Shown here piece after piece: positions 26,277 to 35,305 of a stretch of DNA of 64,000 nt (its first letter is position 1; each line of letters opens with the position of its first letter). This stretch comes from GCA-2725625 sp964574215 (lineage in GTDB: Bacteria > Pseudomonadota > Alphaproteobacteria > Rhodospirillales > UBA2165). Made by a program: the position numbers and the translations under genes. The stretch covers positions 1 to 64,000 of the forward strand of contig CAZNLR010000007.1 in NCBI GenBank assembly GCA_964574215.1. Reading direction: 5' to 3'. Below the pieces are notes generated by a model. That model had not been told where the DNA came from. It saw only the letters and a program-made list of their open reading frames with translations, and made no database searches.

Positions 26277-27143
26277 TTATTGCTGTGCCAGATACCAATC
26301 GAGAATTTCCGCACCGGTCATAAAAACGACGCCGGGTTTTTCGGAAAGTTCCTTAAATATCCGCCGGAAATATTTGATGCGGTGAGGCACGCCATGGATA
26401 TAAGGATGAACGGCGATGGCCATAATGCGCACATTGTCCGCGCCCTCCTCATAGACGGTTTCGAAAAAGTCCATGGTGCGGTCATAAAGGATGGAGGACT
26501 GGTGATGCTGCAACAGCATGATGGGAATATCGTTCAACTCGGTCGTATAGGGAATGGAATAGAGCGGCCCGTTATCGGTATGCACCTCACACGGCTGATC
26601 ATCCAATATCCAGTCCGCCGTATATTCGAACCCGGCTTCGACTAAAAGCTCAGGCGTCTGATCGGTTTGAGTGAGCCCCGGCCCCATCCAGCCCCTGGGT
26701 TTATAGCCGCAAAAGGCCTGCAATTTCTCCATGGTCTTGTGAATATCCGTCCGCTCGTCCTCCAGCAGATACATGGGCTTTTGAATATAGCTGTGCCCCA
26801 TGAACTCCCAATTGTTTTCGAGGGCCGCTTCGGCCACGCGGGGATAGACATCGACGACGGTGGCGTTCATGGAGACCGTCGGCGTCACATTGTATTCCTT
26901 CAGAACATCCAACATGCGCCAAACACCGATCCGCATGCCATACTCAAACCAGCACCAATTGGGAATATCCGGCACGTGGACCGTGTCGCCCGGCGGCGTC
27001 AGAATACGCCGGGGCAGCGGCTCGGTCGGCACCCATTCCTCGAGATTGACGATCGGCCAGACGATCACCCGGCCACCGTCGGGAAGGGTTAAAGGTTTGC
27101 GGTCAACGATGGCGCTGTAATCGATACGGTCTTTAATTTCCAT
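26277..27143 (-). CDS. PuuE-like polysaccharide-deacetylase-fold hydrolase
   Basis: A 288-residue protein of the NodB-homology/PuuE branch, which includes cofactor-free allantoinase and chitin deacetylases. Typical features: VPDIPNWCWFEYGMRIGVWRM, PTVSMNATVVD, the GHSYIQKPM motif with the central His and GWMGPGLTQTDQTPELL; the distal HPYIHGVPHR carries another likely active-site His. First gene of the leftward operon, with its promoter in the 27144-27367 spacer shared with glnB. With HyuA/HyuB this suggests amide-ring or ureide breakdown. True allantoinase activity is not established. Confidence 0.82.
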   Translation of the reverse strand: MEIKDRIDYSAIVDRKPLTLPDGGRVIVWPIVNLEEWVPTEPLPRRILTPPGDTVHVPDIPNWCWFEYGMRIGVWRMLDVLKEYNVTPTVSMNATVVDVYPRVAEAALENNWEFMGHSYIQKPMYLLEDERTDIHKTMEKLQAFCGYKPRGWMGPGLTQTDQTPELLVEAGFEYTADWILDDQPCEVHTDNGPLYSIPYTTELNDIPIMLLQHHQSSILYDRTMDFFETVYEEGADNVRIMAIAVHPYIHGVPHRIKYFRRIFKELSEKPGVVFMTGAEILDWYLAQQ

Positions 27144-27177
27144 GACTTCCCCAATATTAGTTCACTTTTTCGCTGAG

Positions 27178-27208
27178 TATTTAGGCATTTGCCTTTTATT
27201 TAGGCATT
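27178..27208. repeat. 12-bp direct repeat upstream of glnB
   Basis: TATTTAGGCATT occurs at 27178-27189 and 27197-27208, a 19-bp period, in the divergent spacer between the hyu operon and glnB. Could be an operator with sites about two helical turns apart. No clear NtrC site was seen. Confidence 0.4.
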
Positions 27209-27291
27209 CTGTCGGAGCTAAATACATTTTTACTTGCTGTATCACTGTATAACGGGCTGATAAATAAGGCAAAAGTTCAATTTGCTTTAGT

Positions 27292-27307
27292 TGGCACGAG
27301 TCCTGCG
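27292..27307 (+). promoter_or_regulatory. Sigma-54 promoter of glnB-glnA
   Basis: TTGGCACGAGTCCTGCG matches the sigma-54 consensus, with invariant GG at 27293-27294 and GC at 27305-27306 separated by exactly 10 bases. Transcription should start near 27318, leaving a leader of about 50 nt before glnB. This implies nitrogen control by an NtrC-type activator. Confidence 0.85.
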
Positions 27308-27367
27308 ATAGAAAGGCGGATACGGGAATAGAACCATAGCCGAAACGTCACAAAGAGATAGATCCTG

Positions 27368-27706
27368 ATGAAGAAAATTGAAGCAATCATAAAACCCTTC
27401 AAACTCGATGAAATCAAGGAAGCGCTGCAAGACGTCGGTCTACAGGGCATCACTGTCGTCGAGGCCAAAGGTTTTGGCCGGCAGAAAGGCCATACGGAAC
27501 TATATCGGGGAGCAGAGTACGTTGTCGACTTCCTACCCAAAGTAAAAATAGAACTGGTGGTGGAAGATTCCCAAATGGAAGCGGCCGTCGAGGCTATTCA
27601 AAAAGCCGCGCATACTGGGCGTATTGGTGACGGCAAAATATTTATCAGTTCAATTGAAGAAGCTATTCGCATTCGCACCGGCGAGAAAGGCGCGGAAGCA
27701 ATTTAA
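27368..27706 (+). CDS. glnB: Nitrogen regulatory protein P-II
   Basis: A 112-residue PII signal protein reporting 2-oxoglutarate, ATP/ADP and glutamine status to GlnE/NtrB-type partners. The T-loop is intact with the uridylylation Tyr51 (ELYRGAEYVVDF) and the C-terminal GRIGDGKIFIS B-loop. ATG 27368 is the natural start. It sits behind a sigma-54 promoter and before glnA in the order usual for alphaproteobacteria. Confidence 0.97.
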   Translation: MKKIEAIIKPFKLDEIKEALQDVGLQGITVVEAKGFGRQKGHTELYRGAEYVVDFLPKVKIELVVEDSQMEAAVEAIQKAAHTGRIGDGKIFISSIEEAIRIRTGEKGAEAI

Positions 27707-27714
27707 TCTTTAAC

Positions 27715-27745
27715 ACTGGCCCTGAGTTTATCTTGGCCGGTTTTC
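27715..27745 (+). terminator. Weak intercistronic hairpin glnB-glnA
   Basis: ACTGGCC (27715-27721) pairs with GGCCGGT (27735-27741), including one T-G pair, around a 13-nt loop and is followed by TTTT. The short stem suggests partial termination or mRNA processing, setting the glnB:glnA ratio. Confidence 0.5.
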
Positions 27746-27790
27746 AAATTATCCTACATTTAATCTGATCAACGAGAAAGGAAGAGCAAA

Positions 27791-29212
27791 ATGTCGCTCA
27801 ATTGCAAAACCCCAGAGGACGTCGCGAAAGCGGTAGAAGAAAATGATGTCCGCCACATCGACCTCCGGTTCACCGATCCGCGGGGAAAATGGCAGCACTT
27901 GACCCAGGTGCCCGACACAATCGATGAAGATGCCTATTCGGACGGAATTTTCTTCGACGGTTCGTCCATCGCCGGTTGGAAAGCCATCAACGAATCCGAC
28001 ATGGCACTCATCCCCGATCCGACGACGGCGGTCATGGATCCTTTCTCGGCTCAGCCGACGATGATATTGATTTGCGACGTGCACGATCCGATTACCGGTG
28101 AACAGTACGCCCGCGATCCCCGCTCCACTGCGAAGCGCGCCGAAGCCTATTTGAAAAGCACGGGCATCGGTGACACCGCCTATTTCGGTCCGGAGCCCGA
28201 ATTTTTCGTCTTTGACGACGTTCGTTTCGATGTCTCCATGGACAACACCTTCTACCAGATCGACCACGAAGAAGGCCCCTACAATACCGGCCGTGAATTC
28301 CAGGACGGCAACACCGGTCACCGGCCACCGGTCAAAGGCGGCTATTTTCCGGTTCCGCCGGTTGACGGCATGCATGATTTGCGTTCGGAAATGGTGTCGA
28401 CCCTGATGGATATGGGCGTTTCCATGGAAAAACATCACCACGAAGTCGCGCCCTCCCAGAACGAATTGGGCATTAAGTTCGATACTTTGGTAAGCAGCGC
28501 CGACAATATCCAGGCCTATAAGTATGTGGTGCAGATGGTTTCCCACATTTACGGCAAAACCGCGACCTTCATGCCCAAGCCGGTCATCGAAGACAACGGC
28601 TCCGGCATGCATACCCACCAGTCGATCTGGAACGGCGGCAAGCCGGCTTTCGCCGGATCGGGTTACGCCGACCTCTCGGACACCGCGCTGAACTACATTG
28701 GCGGCGTCATCAAACACGCCAAAGCGATCAACGCGTTTTCGAACCCGACAACCAACAGCTACAAGCGGCTGATCCCGGGTTTTGAGGCGCCAGTGCTATT
28801 GGCTTATTCGGCCCGCAACCGTTCGGCCTCCTGCCGTATCCCCTATTCGGCGAGCCCCAACGGAAAGCGCGTTGAAATCCGTTTCCCCGACGCCATGGCC
28901 AACACCTATCTCGCCTTCTCGGCGATGCTGATGGCCGGTCTTGACGGTATTCAAAACAAGATCGATCCGGGCGATTCCATGGACAAAGATCTCTACGATC
29001 TGCCGCCGGAAGAGTTAGCCGGCGTGCCGACGGTCTGCGGTTCGCTCCGCGAAGCCCTTGAAGCGCTCGATGCCGACCGCGACTTCCTGAAAGCCGGCGG
29101 CGTGTTTAACGACGAGCTTATCGACGGTTTCATCGACTTGAAGATGGAAGAGGTACTGTACGTCGAACACACCACCCACCCGGCTGAGTTCGAAATGTAT
29201 TATTCTGCTTAA
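27791..29212 (+). CDS. glnA: Glutamine synthetase, type I
   Basis: Catalyses ATP-dependent glutamate + ammonia to glutamine; forms a cytoplasmic dodecamer. The 473 residues fit the GSI-beta class. Seen are FFDGSSIAGW, YFGPEPEFFVFD (metal Glu), NGSGMHTHQSIW, and the adenylylation site Tyr402 in DKDLYDLPPEE, which implies GlnE-type covalent control. AAAGGAAGAG precedes ATG 27791. Second gene of glnB-glnA, ended by a strong intrinsic terminator. Confidence 0.98.
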   Translation: MSLNCKTPEDVAKAVEENDVRHIDLRFTDPRGKWQHLTQVPDTIDEDAYSDGIFFDGSSIAGWKAINESDMALIPDPTTAVMDPFSAQPTMILICDVHDPITGEQYARDPRSTAKRAEAYLKSTGIGDTAYFGPEPEFFVFDDVRFDVSMDNTFYQIDHEEGPYNTGREFQDGNTGHRPPVKGGYFPVPPVDGMHDLRSEMVSTLMDMGVSMEKHHHEVAPSQNELGIKFDTLVSSADNIQAYKYVVQMVSHIYGKTATFMPKPVIEDNGSGMHTHQSIWNGGKPAFAGSGYADLSDTALNYIGGVIKHAKAINAFSNPTTNSYKRLIPGFEAPVLLAYSARNRSASCRIPYSASPNGKRVEIRFPDAMANTYLAFSAMLMAGLDGIQNKIDPGDSMDKDLYDLPPEELAGVPTVCGSLREALEALDADRDFLKAGGVFNDELIDGFIDLKMEEVLYVEHTTHPAEFEMYYSA

Positions 29213-29233
29213 TACGGTCTAGGTAAAAAAATT

Positions 29234-29267
29234 GGGCCACCTCGGTTGAGGCGGCCCTTTTTTTTAT
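29234..29267 (+). terminator. Intrinsic terminator of glnBA
   Basis: GGGCCACCTC and GAGGCGGCCC pair (one A-C mismatch) round loop GGTT and are followed by an uninterrupted T-run. A classic Rho-independent terminator between the convergent glnA and binding-protein genes. Confidence 0.93.
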
Positions 29268-29285
29268 TCCTTATGTCAGCTTGAA

Positions 29286-30467
29286 TTAAAGCTTGCAGTC
29301 TTTTGCATGTGGCGTTTCATGGTCTTTCAACGCCAATTTATCGGTTTTCATTACCCATTTGCCATCCTTATCGACGACAACTTTGCGAGCATAGTAATTC
29401 TGAATGGGATAGTGGTTCTTACCAAACCGGAATTTATCACGCAATGTCGGGAAATCGACCTTTTCCATGGCGGTACGCAGACCGTCCGTGTCTTTCATAT
29501 TACCACGAACCGCATCGGCGCCGGACTTGATCAGCATGATGGCTTCATAGGATTGCGCCGCAAAATAGGACGGATAGTTACCCGTTCTCTTTTTAAAATC
29601 GGCCACAAAACGTTTGTTTTGCGGACTGTCCATATCGGCGGTGTATTGAGCGGTGCCATAGCTGCCCAAAATTCCTTTGAGTTTGGCCTTTTGGTATAGC
29701 GGCAAGGTCATATTGTCGATGGTGAAAACATTGTAGAGTGGATATTTCTCATACATACCCGCCTGTTGATACTGGGTGAGAAATTTCGGTCCCCAGGCGC
29801 CCGGATAGAAAACGAACACAGCATCCGCGCCCGACGCCCGGACCTTGGCCAATTCAGCCGACCAATCGGAATGTTTCATGGGCGTCATGTCCCGGCCGAC
29901 CACATCGCCCTTAAAAGTATCGACCGCCGCTCTGGCAACGTCCTTACCAGCGGCGTAATTGGGCGCCATGATATATAGTTTTTTGATACTTTTATCTTCT
30001 TGTAGTAACGCGCCCATCGCCCGAGCGTTTTCGCCGTTTTCCCAGGACATATTAAAAAAGTTTTTGTGGCATTTTTTTCCGGCATAGGCGGAATACCCTG
30101 CATTGGCGCTGATAAATATCTTGCCAGCTTTAAGGACGGCCGGCGCTGAGGCCGCCAATACGTGAGACCAGATATAACCGGTCATGATATCGACATTGTC
30201 TTTTTTCAAAAGCTTGTCGGTTTTTTGCTTGCCCGTTTTGGGGCTTAAACCGTCATCTTCAATTATGACTTTTACATCCCGGCCACCCATTTTATGTCCG
30301 ATATGGTCGAGGGCGATGGCCACCGCATTTGTCATTTGCCTGCCGATTATAGAAGCCGGCGTGGTCAAGGTCGTCACGAAGCCGATTTTGATCGGCTCAG
30401 CTGCTTGGGCGGCGGAGACGGCAAAAGCGCCGATCACCGGCGCTAGCCAGAGTGTTTTTAGTCTCAT
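29286..30467 (-). CDS. Branched-chain amino-acid/amide-type ABC substrate-binding protein
   Basis: A 393-residue periplasmic type-1 binding protein (LivJ/Peripla_BP_6 family). Signal peptide MRLKTLWLAPVIGAFAVSA with AQA-A cleavage; the mature protein starts EPIKIGFVTTLTTPASI, followed by VEDG-like VIIEDDGLSPK. The start is ATG 30467, with GGGAG 7 bp upstream; the open frame runs further up but without a ribosome site. No permease or ATPase gene adjoins it, so it is an orphan receptor in this window. Ligand could be an amino acid, amide or aromatic acid; the latter would suit the CoA ligases beside it. Confidence 0.88.
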   Translation of the reverse strand: MRLKTLWLAPVIGAFAVSAAQAAEPIKIGFVTTLTTPASIIGRQMTNAVAIALDHIGHKMGGRDVKVIIEDDGLSPKTGKQKTDKLLKKDNVDIMTGYIWSHVLAASAPAVLKAGKIFISANAGYSAYAGKKCHKNFFNMSWENGENARAMGALLQEDKSIKKLYIMAPNYAAGKDVARAAVDTFKGDVVGRDMTPMKHSDWSAELAKVRASGADAVFVFYPGAWGPKFLTQYQQAGMYEKYPLYNVFTIDNMTLPLYQKAKLKGILGSYGTAQYTADMDSPQNKRFVADFKKRTGNYPSYFAAQSYEAIMLIKSGADAVRGNMKDTDGLRTAMEKVDFPTLRDKFRFGKNHYPIQNYYARKVVVDKDGKWVMKTDKLALKDHETPHAKDCKL

Positions 30468-30770
30468 AAGGAAGCTCCCTAATGTCCTGATATTAAAGTT
30501 GTAACATAACAATATATTTATTGTTGTTCTGAACTTACTCCAACCTGTTTGATTTTGTATATGAAAATTTATGGAAAATGCGAAAATTGAACAAAAATAT
30601 ACGCCAATTGCACAATATTTACCCGTAAATGTATAGAATCTGCATAATATCTCAGCTTTAATCATTGAGAATGAAAATTTGACTGTGGAATTTTAGATTT
30701 CAACAATCGAATGACCGAATTAAAATAATTTTGAGTGAGCGCCTGCCTCAACCTCCTGAGAAAGAAAATA
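30468..30770. other. AT-rich divergent spacer, no gene seen
   Basis: About 300 bp separate the leftward binding protein from the rightward CoA ligase. The stretch is very AT-rich and should contain both promoters. I see no open frame, RNA gene or clear operator in it. Confidence 0.5.
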
Positions 30771-32081
30771 ATGACCACATCTGAAAACCTCGCAAAACTC
30801 GATATCCGGCTTCCAAAATCCAAAAAAGAAATACATCAAATTCAAAGTGAACGGAAAAAAATTGCTTTGGCTAACGCCAAAAAGGCGCCCTTTTATGCCG
30901 GTAAACTCGATCATGTCGACCCCGATAACCTCGACGACCCGATGGAATGGGCGAAAGTTCCGTTGACCGATAAAGAAATGTTGAGGGATATTGGCGTCGA
31001 AAACTTCAACGATCAGTTTCTCATCGCCGAACCCCATGAAATTGCCGAATACTGGCGGTCGGGTGGCGCAACGGGCGTTCCCCTTTTCTATCCCCGCAGT
31101 TTTACCGATCTGTATTACACCTACATCCAGCTTTGCCGTTGTTGGGCGGTGATCGGCGCCGAGTCCGGCGACTTCTGCCACCAATCTTTTCCGTATGGCG
31201 TCCATCCGGCGGGACAATTGTGGTCGCGGTCAGCCAATATGAGCGGGGTCGGCGTCATGTGGGCGGGATCAGGCGCCAACACACCGTCAGAGGTTCAACT
31301 GGACCTCATGAATAATCTGAAACCGACCATGTGGATGGGCATGCCCAGCTACGGCCTGCACCTGGCAAATCTGGCCGAAGCAAAAGGGATCGACTTGGCA
31401 ACCAGCGGTATCCGCAAAGTGCTGGTCGGCGCGGAGCCCTTATCGACAGCCAAACGGGAAAAACTGGAGCGCTCCTGGGGCGCCGAGGTCAATGACCTGT
31501 TCGGCATGACCGAAATCGGTATTCTCGGTGCCGATAGTTCTCTCCATGAAGGCTTTCACATCTGGACCGATCAAGCCGTTTTCGAAGTCATCGACGAGGA
31601 AACCGGACTACCGGTGCCGGATGGCGAGGAAGGATTGATGGTGATTACGCCCTTGTTCATCAATACGGCGACCCCTTTCCTGCGGTGGAGTTCCGGCGAT
31701 ATCGTCAGCATTACCGACTCAAGCATAGAAGGTGAATTCTCCGTTTTCCCGGTCATGCGTCACGCCCGCCGCACTGTCGGTTTTTTTAAAGTCCGGGGCG
31801 TCAATATCAATCATTCGGAATTTGAGGATTTCATGTTTCAAATGGCTGAGGTCAACGACTTCAAGGTCGAAGCCCGTGCCGCCGATGGCAATGACGAGCT
31901 TTATGTCGGCATAGAGGTAAAAAAAGAGAGTGATCCTGATATCGTTTCCGGCGAAATTGAAAATAGAGTGAGAGAGGTCTTTGAGGTCAGGCCGACGATC
32001 GAGATTCTCGAAACAGGAACATTGGCCCACGAATTCGAGGCCAGTGTCAAAGCGCCCCGTTTCGTCGATACACGAGGATGA
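30771..32081 (+). CDS. Phenylacetate-CoA-ligase-like adenylate-forming enzyme (copy 1)
   Basis: A 436-residue PaaK-family acyl-CoA synthetase, cytoplasmic, which activates an aryl or other carboxylic acid with ATP and CoA. The AMP-binding P-loop reads SGGATGVPLFYPRS; VLVGAEPLSTAKREKLE, DLFGMTEIG and a C-terminal RGVNINHSEFEDFM follow. It starts at ATG 30771 (MTTSENLAK); an in-frame start at 30735 would add 12 atypical residues. It is clearly closest to copy 3 at 58347-59633, sharing EYWRSGG(A/S)TG and QLDL patterns. Divergent from the binding protein. Confidence 0.88.
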   Translation: MTTSENLAKLDIRLPKSKKEIHQIQSERKKIALANAKKAPFYAGKLDHVDPDNLDDPMEWAKVPLTDKEMLRDIGVENFNDQFLIAEPHEIAEYWRSGGATGVPLFYPRSFTDLYYTYIQLCRCWAVIGAESGDFCHQSFPYGVHPAGQLWSRSANMSGVGVMWAGSGANTPSEVQLDLMNNLKPTMWMGMPSYGLHLANLAEAKGIDLATSGIRKVLVGAEPLSTAKREKLERSWGAEVNDLFGMTEIGILGADSSLHEGFHIWTDQAVFEVIDEETGLPVPDGEEGLMVITPLFINTATPFLRWSSGDIVSITDSSIEGEFSVFPVMRHARRTVGFFKVRGVNINHSEFEDFMFQMAEVNDFKVEARAADGNDELYVGIEVKKESDPDIVSGEIENRVREVFEVRPTIEILETGTLAHEFEASVKAPRFVDTRG

Positions 32082-32093
32082 CTAAAAGAAAAC

Positions 32094-32117
32094 CGCCATC
32101 CACACCAGTGGATGGCG
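32094..32117. terminator. Bidirectional hairpin between convergent genes
   Basis: CGCCATCCAC (32094-32103) and GTGGATGGCG (32108-32117) form a perfect 10-bp stem with loop ACCA. On the minus strand it is followed by GTTTTCTTTT, so it best serves as terminator of the small leftward gene; it also lies right after the plus-strand ligase. Confidence 0.75.
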
Positions 32118-32148
32118 ATCTCCAATTTGGTATTGGGACTTTTTCAAT

Positions 32149-32313
32149 TTACGCAGCTTGCGCTTGATAAATTTCGGGACCAACCTCATACAACGCCGCC
32201 TGTTTTTCGGCTTCGCCGGTTGTCCAGTGAACCGAGATGGATCGATTTCCCTCCCAAGTGTCCACCACAACCCAAAGCTTGGCTTTCGAGTCCCAGATGT
32301 AATCGTATCGCAT
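32149..32313 (-). CDS. Small hypothetical protein, 54 residues
   Basis: A short Trp- and acid-rich protein beginning MRYDYIWDSKAKLW and ending QAQAA. Support for a real gene: GGGAG 9-10 bp before ATG 32313, a terminator-like hairpin just after the stop, and protein-like composition (VVVDTWEGNRSISVHW looks like beta strands). An in-frame ATG at 32370 would add 19 residues without a ribosome site. Lies between two phenylacetate-CoA-ligase-like genes. Not recognised. Confidence 0.5.
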   Translation of the reverse strand: MRYDYIWDSKAKLWVVVDTWEGNRSISVHWTTGEAEKQAALYEVGPEIYQAQAA

Positions 32314-32554
32314 TCCAAATGTCTCCCGATTTTCCAGAATGGAATCCAAATGATTTCCGGAAAATTCCATCCCTATATACGTCTACTGCATAAGAAAATA
32401 TGTGACGGCAGTCACAGGATTGAGGAATGGTATTCTGTATTCCCAGAACCCATTACCAAGCGTTCCAAAAAAGCCGCAGAAAATAAGGACTTTTAGGGTG
32501 AATCGTATATTAGAAAAAGGTGATCAAATAAATGTGATCAACCATCCGAGTTTA

Positions 32555-33967
32555 CTATTTATCACGTTCGTCTCGCACCCGTTTCGCTTTGAACTCGGTT
32601 TTGGGCAGCGTTCCCGGCGTCAGAACCTCCACATCGACCCGAACCTCGCAACGGGCGCGAATTTCACCTTGCACCTGATCGGCGACGTTTTCCGAGTGTT
32701 CCACCCGGGCCGTCATTACGTCCAATCCCTCGCTATTGGTCTCGATTAGGATTTCGTACTCGTCACCAATGCCCTCGACAGCGCGGACCGCCTCTTCCAG
32801 TTGGACGGGATACATTTTGATGCCGCGCAGATTGATCAAGTCGTCGGATCTGCCGGAAAATGCGCCGATCGCCCGTACATGAGTGCGGCCGCAGTCGCAT
32901 TTTTCCGTCGTGTAGGTCGTGTAATCGCCTACCAGGAATCTCAATTGTGGAGAGCTTTCCGAATTGAGACTGGTGCAAACGGTAAGGCCCCTATCCCCTT
33001 CCCCAACCGCTTCCTTGCTGTCGTCATCGACCAGTTCCCAAATTTGAATATCTTCCATCAAATGGGTGGTCACCGGGCCGTCACCTGAATCCGACGCCGG
33101 GCAGGAATAACCGCCGCAATGGGGCGCCACCTCCGTGCAGCCATAAAATTCAACCAGGCGGGCACCCCACAAATCTTCCAATCGTTCTCGTGTATTGGCG
33201 ACACCGCTGGCCGGTTCGCCGCCGACCAAGATGGTTCGGACCGAACTTTTCGCCGGATCCATGCCCTTTTCCTCCATGACGCGGCCCAGATGCAGGGCGT
33301 AGGAAGGCGTCCCCAAGATAACAGTCGGATTAAACCGCTCGACGATCATGGCCCGCATGGCGGAATCCATGCCGCCGCCGGGTATGGCCGCCACGTTCAT
33401 TTTTTCCAGGGCATACTGGACCCCCCAAGCAAAGACATGCGGACCGTATCCCGTGCACAAGAAGACGGAATCATGGGGGCGGATGCCGAAGGAATGAATG
33501 GCGCGGGCGTTGGCCCAGGACCAAAGTTCCCGATCAACTTGGGAATAGCGGAACACCCGTGGCACGCCGGTCGAGCCGGAAGAGGAAAAAAGCATCCAGC
33601 CGCGCTTCGTCCAGAGATCTTCGTCCATCATGCTGTAGGTGCCGTAGGGAGGGTTGGCGACGACGTCTTCCATCATCTCGGATTTATCGACCACGGGCCA
33701 CTTGCCGAGATCATCAACAGTTTGAATATCGGTGGGCGCCAAACTCAGCCGATCAAACCGGCGGCGGTAAAATTCGCTGTTTTCATAGAGGAAAGGCGTT
33801 AAGGCCTGAAGCTTGTCATTCTGAATGGAGATCAGTTCGTCGCGGCTGGCGCAATCCAACGACGGAGACCAATAGTCTTCAGAACCCGGCGCATCAGAAT
33901 CCCGTTTATGCTTTTCAATTGCTTCCAGCCACGATGCACGGGTTTGTTCTTTACGGTCCCCTCCCAT
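32555..33967 (-). CDS. Phenylacetate-CoA-ligase-like enzyme (copy 2)
   Basis: A 470-residue PaaK-family ligase. Motifs: P-loop SSGSTGVPRVFRYS, TILVGGEPASGVAN, EFYGCTEVAPHCGG and the C-terminal hinge GRSDDLINLRGIKMYPVQLEEAV. Two Cys in CDCGRTHVRAIG resemble the zinc-knuckle seen in PaaK homologues. GGAGG 8 bp upstream supports ATG 33967. It is more distant from copies 1 and 3 than they are from each other, so probably takes a different acid. Confidence 0.88.
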   Translation of the reverse strand: MGGDRKEQTRASWLEAIEKHKRDSDAPGSEDYWSPSLDCASRDELISIQNDKLQALTPFLYENSEFYRRRFDRLSLAPTDIQTVDDLGKWPVVDKSEMMEDVVANPPYGTYSMMDEDLWTKRGWMLFSSSGSTGVPRVFRYSQVDRELWSWANARAIHSFGIRPHDSVFLCTGYGPHVFAWGVQYALEKMNVAAIPGGGMDSAMRAMIVERFNPTVILGTPSYALHLGRVMEEKGMDPAKSSVRTILVGGEPASGVANTRERLEDLWGARLVEFYGCTEVAPHCGGYSCPASDSGDGPVTTHLMEDIQIWELVDDDSKEAVGEGDRGLTVCTSLNSESSPQLRFLVGDYTTYTTEKCDCGRTHVRAIGAFSGRSDDLINLRGIKMYPVQLEEAVRAVEGIGDEYEILIETNSEGLDVMTARVEHSENVADQVQGEIRARCEVRVDVEVLTPGTLPKTEFKAKRVRDERDK

Positions 33968-34099
33968 TTGGGTGCCTCCATTTTTTGGTTTGAATTATTC
34001 TAAACTATAAATACAGTTGGGTAAGAATATGAGCCTTATTCAAATTTGTACAGTCTGCCAGCAAACACGAACTCTATCGTTATTCCAGGGAATTAAAAT

Positions 34100-35206
34100 A
34101 TGACCAGCCGTTCGAAACCACCCTTCCGCGCCGACCATGTCGGCAGCCTGTTACGCCCTAAATCCATCACCGAGGCCTTTAAGAGACATCATGCCGGTGA
34201 GATCGATGGCAAAGAATTCAGAGCCATTAAAGATGCGGCCATTATCGACGTTATCAAGCTTCAAGAGGAAGCTGGGCTTCGATCGATCACCGATGGGGAA
34301 TTTCGCCGGGCCTCCTATTGGTCGCGGTTTGTGGAACGGGTCGACGGCTTGGAAGTCCGGGAAGCGCTGTTTACCTTTCATGACGACCACGGCCACCAAC
34401 AGGAATTTACGGCGCCGCACGTAGCCTCCACGGTGGGGCGATCCCAATCCATCGCCGGTGACGAGTTCGCGTTTGTCAAAGCCAACACCAAAGGAACGCC
34501 GAAAGTTACGCTCCCCTCGCCCCCGTCCATGCACTTCTGGCGGCTGAACAAAGGCATCGAGGACGGTGTCTACGGTAATTACCAAGATTTCTTCGCCGAC
34601 CTGGCGAAAGTATTCCGGGAAGAGATTGCCGCCCTGGCGAATGAAGGCGCGACTTATGTGCAGTTGGATGACGTTCCCATTCCCATGCTGTGCGACCCGG
34701 CCGTCCAGGAACGCGTCAGAGCCACCGGCATGGATCCGGAGCAACTGATCAATGACTATGTCGATTTGTTTAACGACTGCTTGAAAGACCGGCCGGATTC
34801 GATCACGGCGGCAGTCCATATGTGCCGCGGCAATTACAAGGGCAAGTTCCTTTCCGAAGGCGGCTATGAAACCTTCGCCGAGAAATTTTTCAACGATTTG
34901 GATGTGGACGCTTTTTTTCTAGAGTACGACACTCCCCGCGCCGGTGATTTCGAGCCCTTGCGGTTTGTCCCCAAAAGTAAAATCGTCGTTCTCGGATTGG
35001 TATCCAGCAAGTCCCCCGAGATGGAATCCGTCGACGATTTGAGCGCCCGCATCGACCAAGCGGCCCGGTCCATCGATCTGGATCAATTGGCCTTGAGCCC
35101 GCAATGCGGATTTGCCAGTACCGTGGCTGGTAATCCCGTTACCGAAGACGTTGAACGGGCCAAACTCAACTTAATCGTAGAAGTGGCCGACAAAATCTGG
35201 AATTGA
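34100..35206 (+). CDS. Cobalamin-independent methionine-synthase-like methyltransferase (MetE C-terminal family)
   Basis: A 368-residue single-barrel protein equivalent to the catalytic C-terminal half of MetE, as in YxjG/YxjH. The zinc-site residues are all present: His240 and Cys242 (VHMCRGN), Glu275 (FLEYD) and Cys336 (SPQCGF). The DHVGSLLRP start and LDDVPIP substrate loop are typical. It lacks the N-terminal folate-binding half of full MetE, so the methyl donor may be something other than tetrahydropteroyl-triglutamate, for example a methylated degradation product. AGGGAA precedes ATG 34100. Confidence 0.88.
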   Translation: MTSRSKPPFRADHVGSLLRPKSITEAFKRHHAGEIDGKEFRAIKDAAIIDVIKLQEEAGLRSITDGEFRRASYWSRFVERVDGLEVREALFTFHDDHGHQQEFTAPHVASTVGRSQSIAGDEFAFVKANTKGTPKVTLPSPPSMHFWRLNKGIEDGVYGNYQDFFADLAKVFREEIAALANEGATYVQLDDVPIPMLCDPAVQERVRATGMDPEQLINDYVDLFNDCLKDRPDSITAAVHMCRGNYKGKFLSEGGYETFAEKFFNDLDVDAFFLEYDTPRAGDFEPLRFVPKSKIVVLGLVSSKSPEMESVDDLSARIDQAARSIDLDQLALSPQCGFASTVAGNPVTEDVERAKLNLIVEVADKIWN

Positions 35207-35305
35207 TCATAATGTGATCTTAGTCATAGAAAAATTTTCACAACTGCTTTATGTCTTTCAATTGAAGCTAAGTGATTACCGACTAAGCTTGAAGGACCAT
35301 ACTCG

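Noticed and set aside
27749..28717. 322-codon minus-strand frame opposite glnA
   Set aside because: Mirror frame of a highly conserved gene; no family features of its own.
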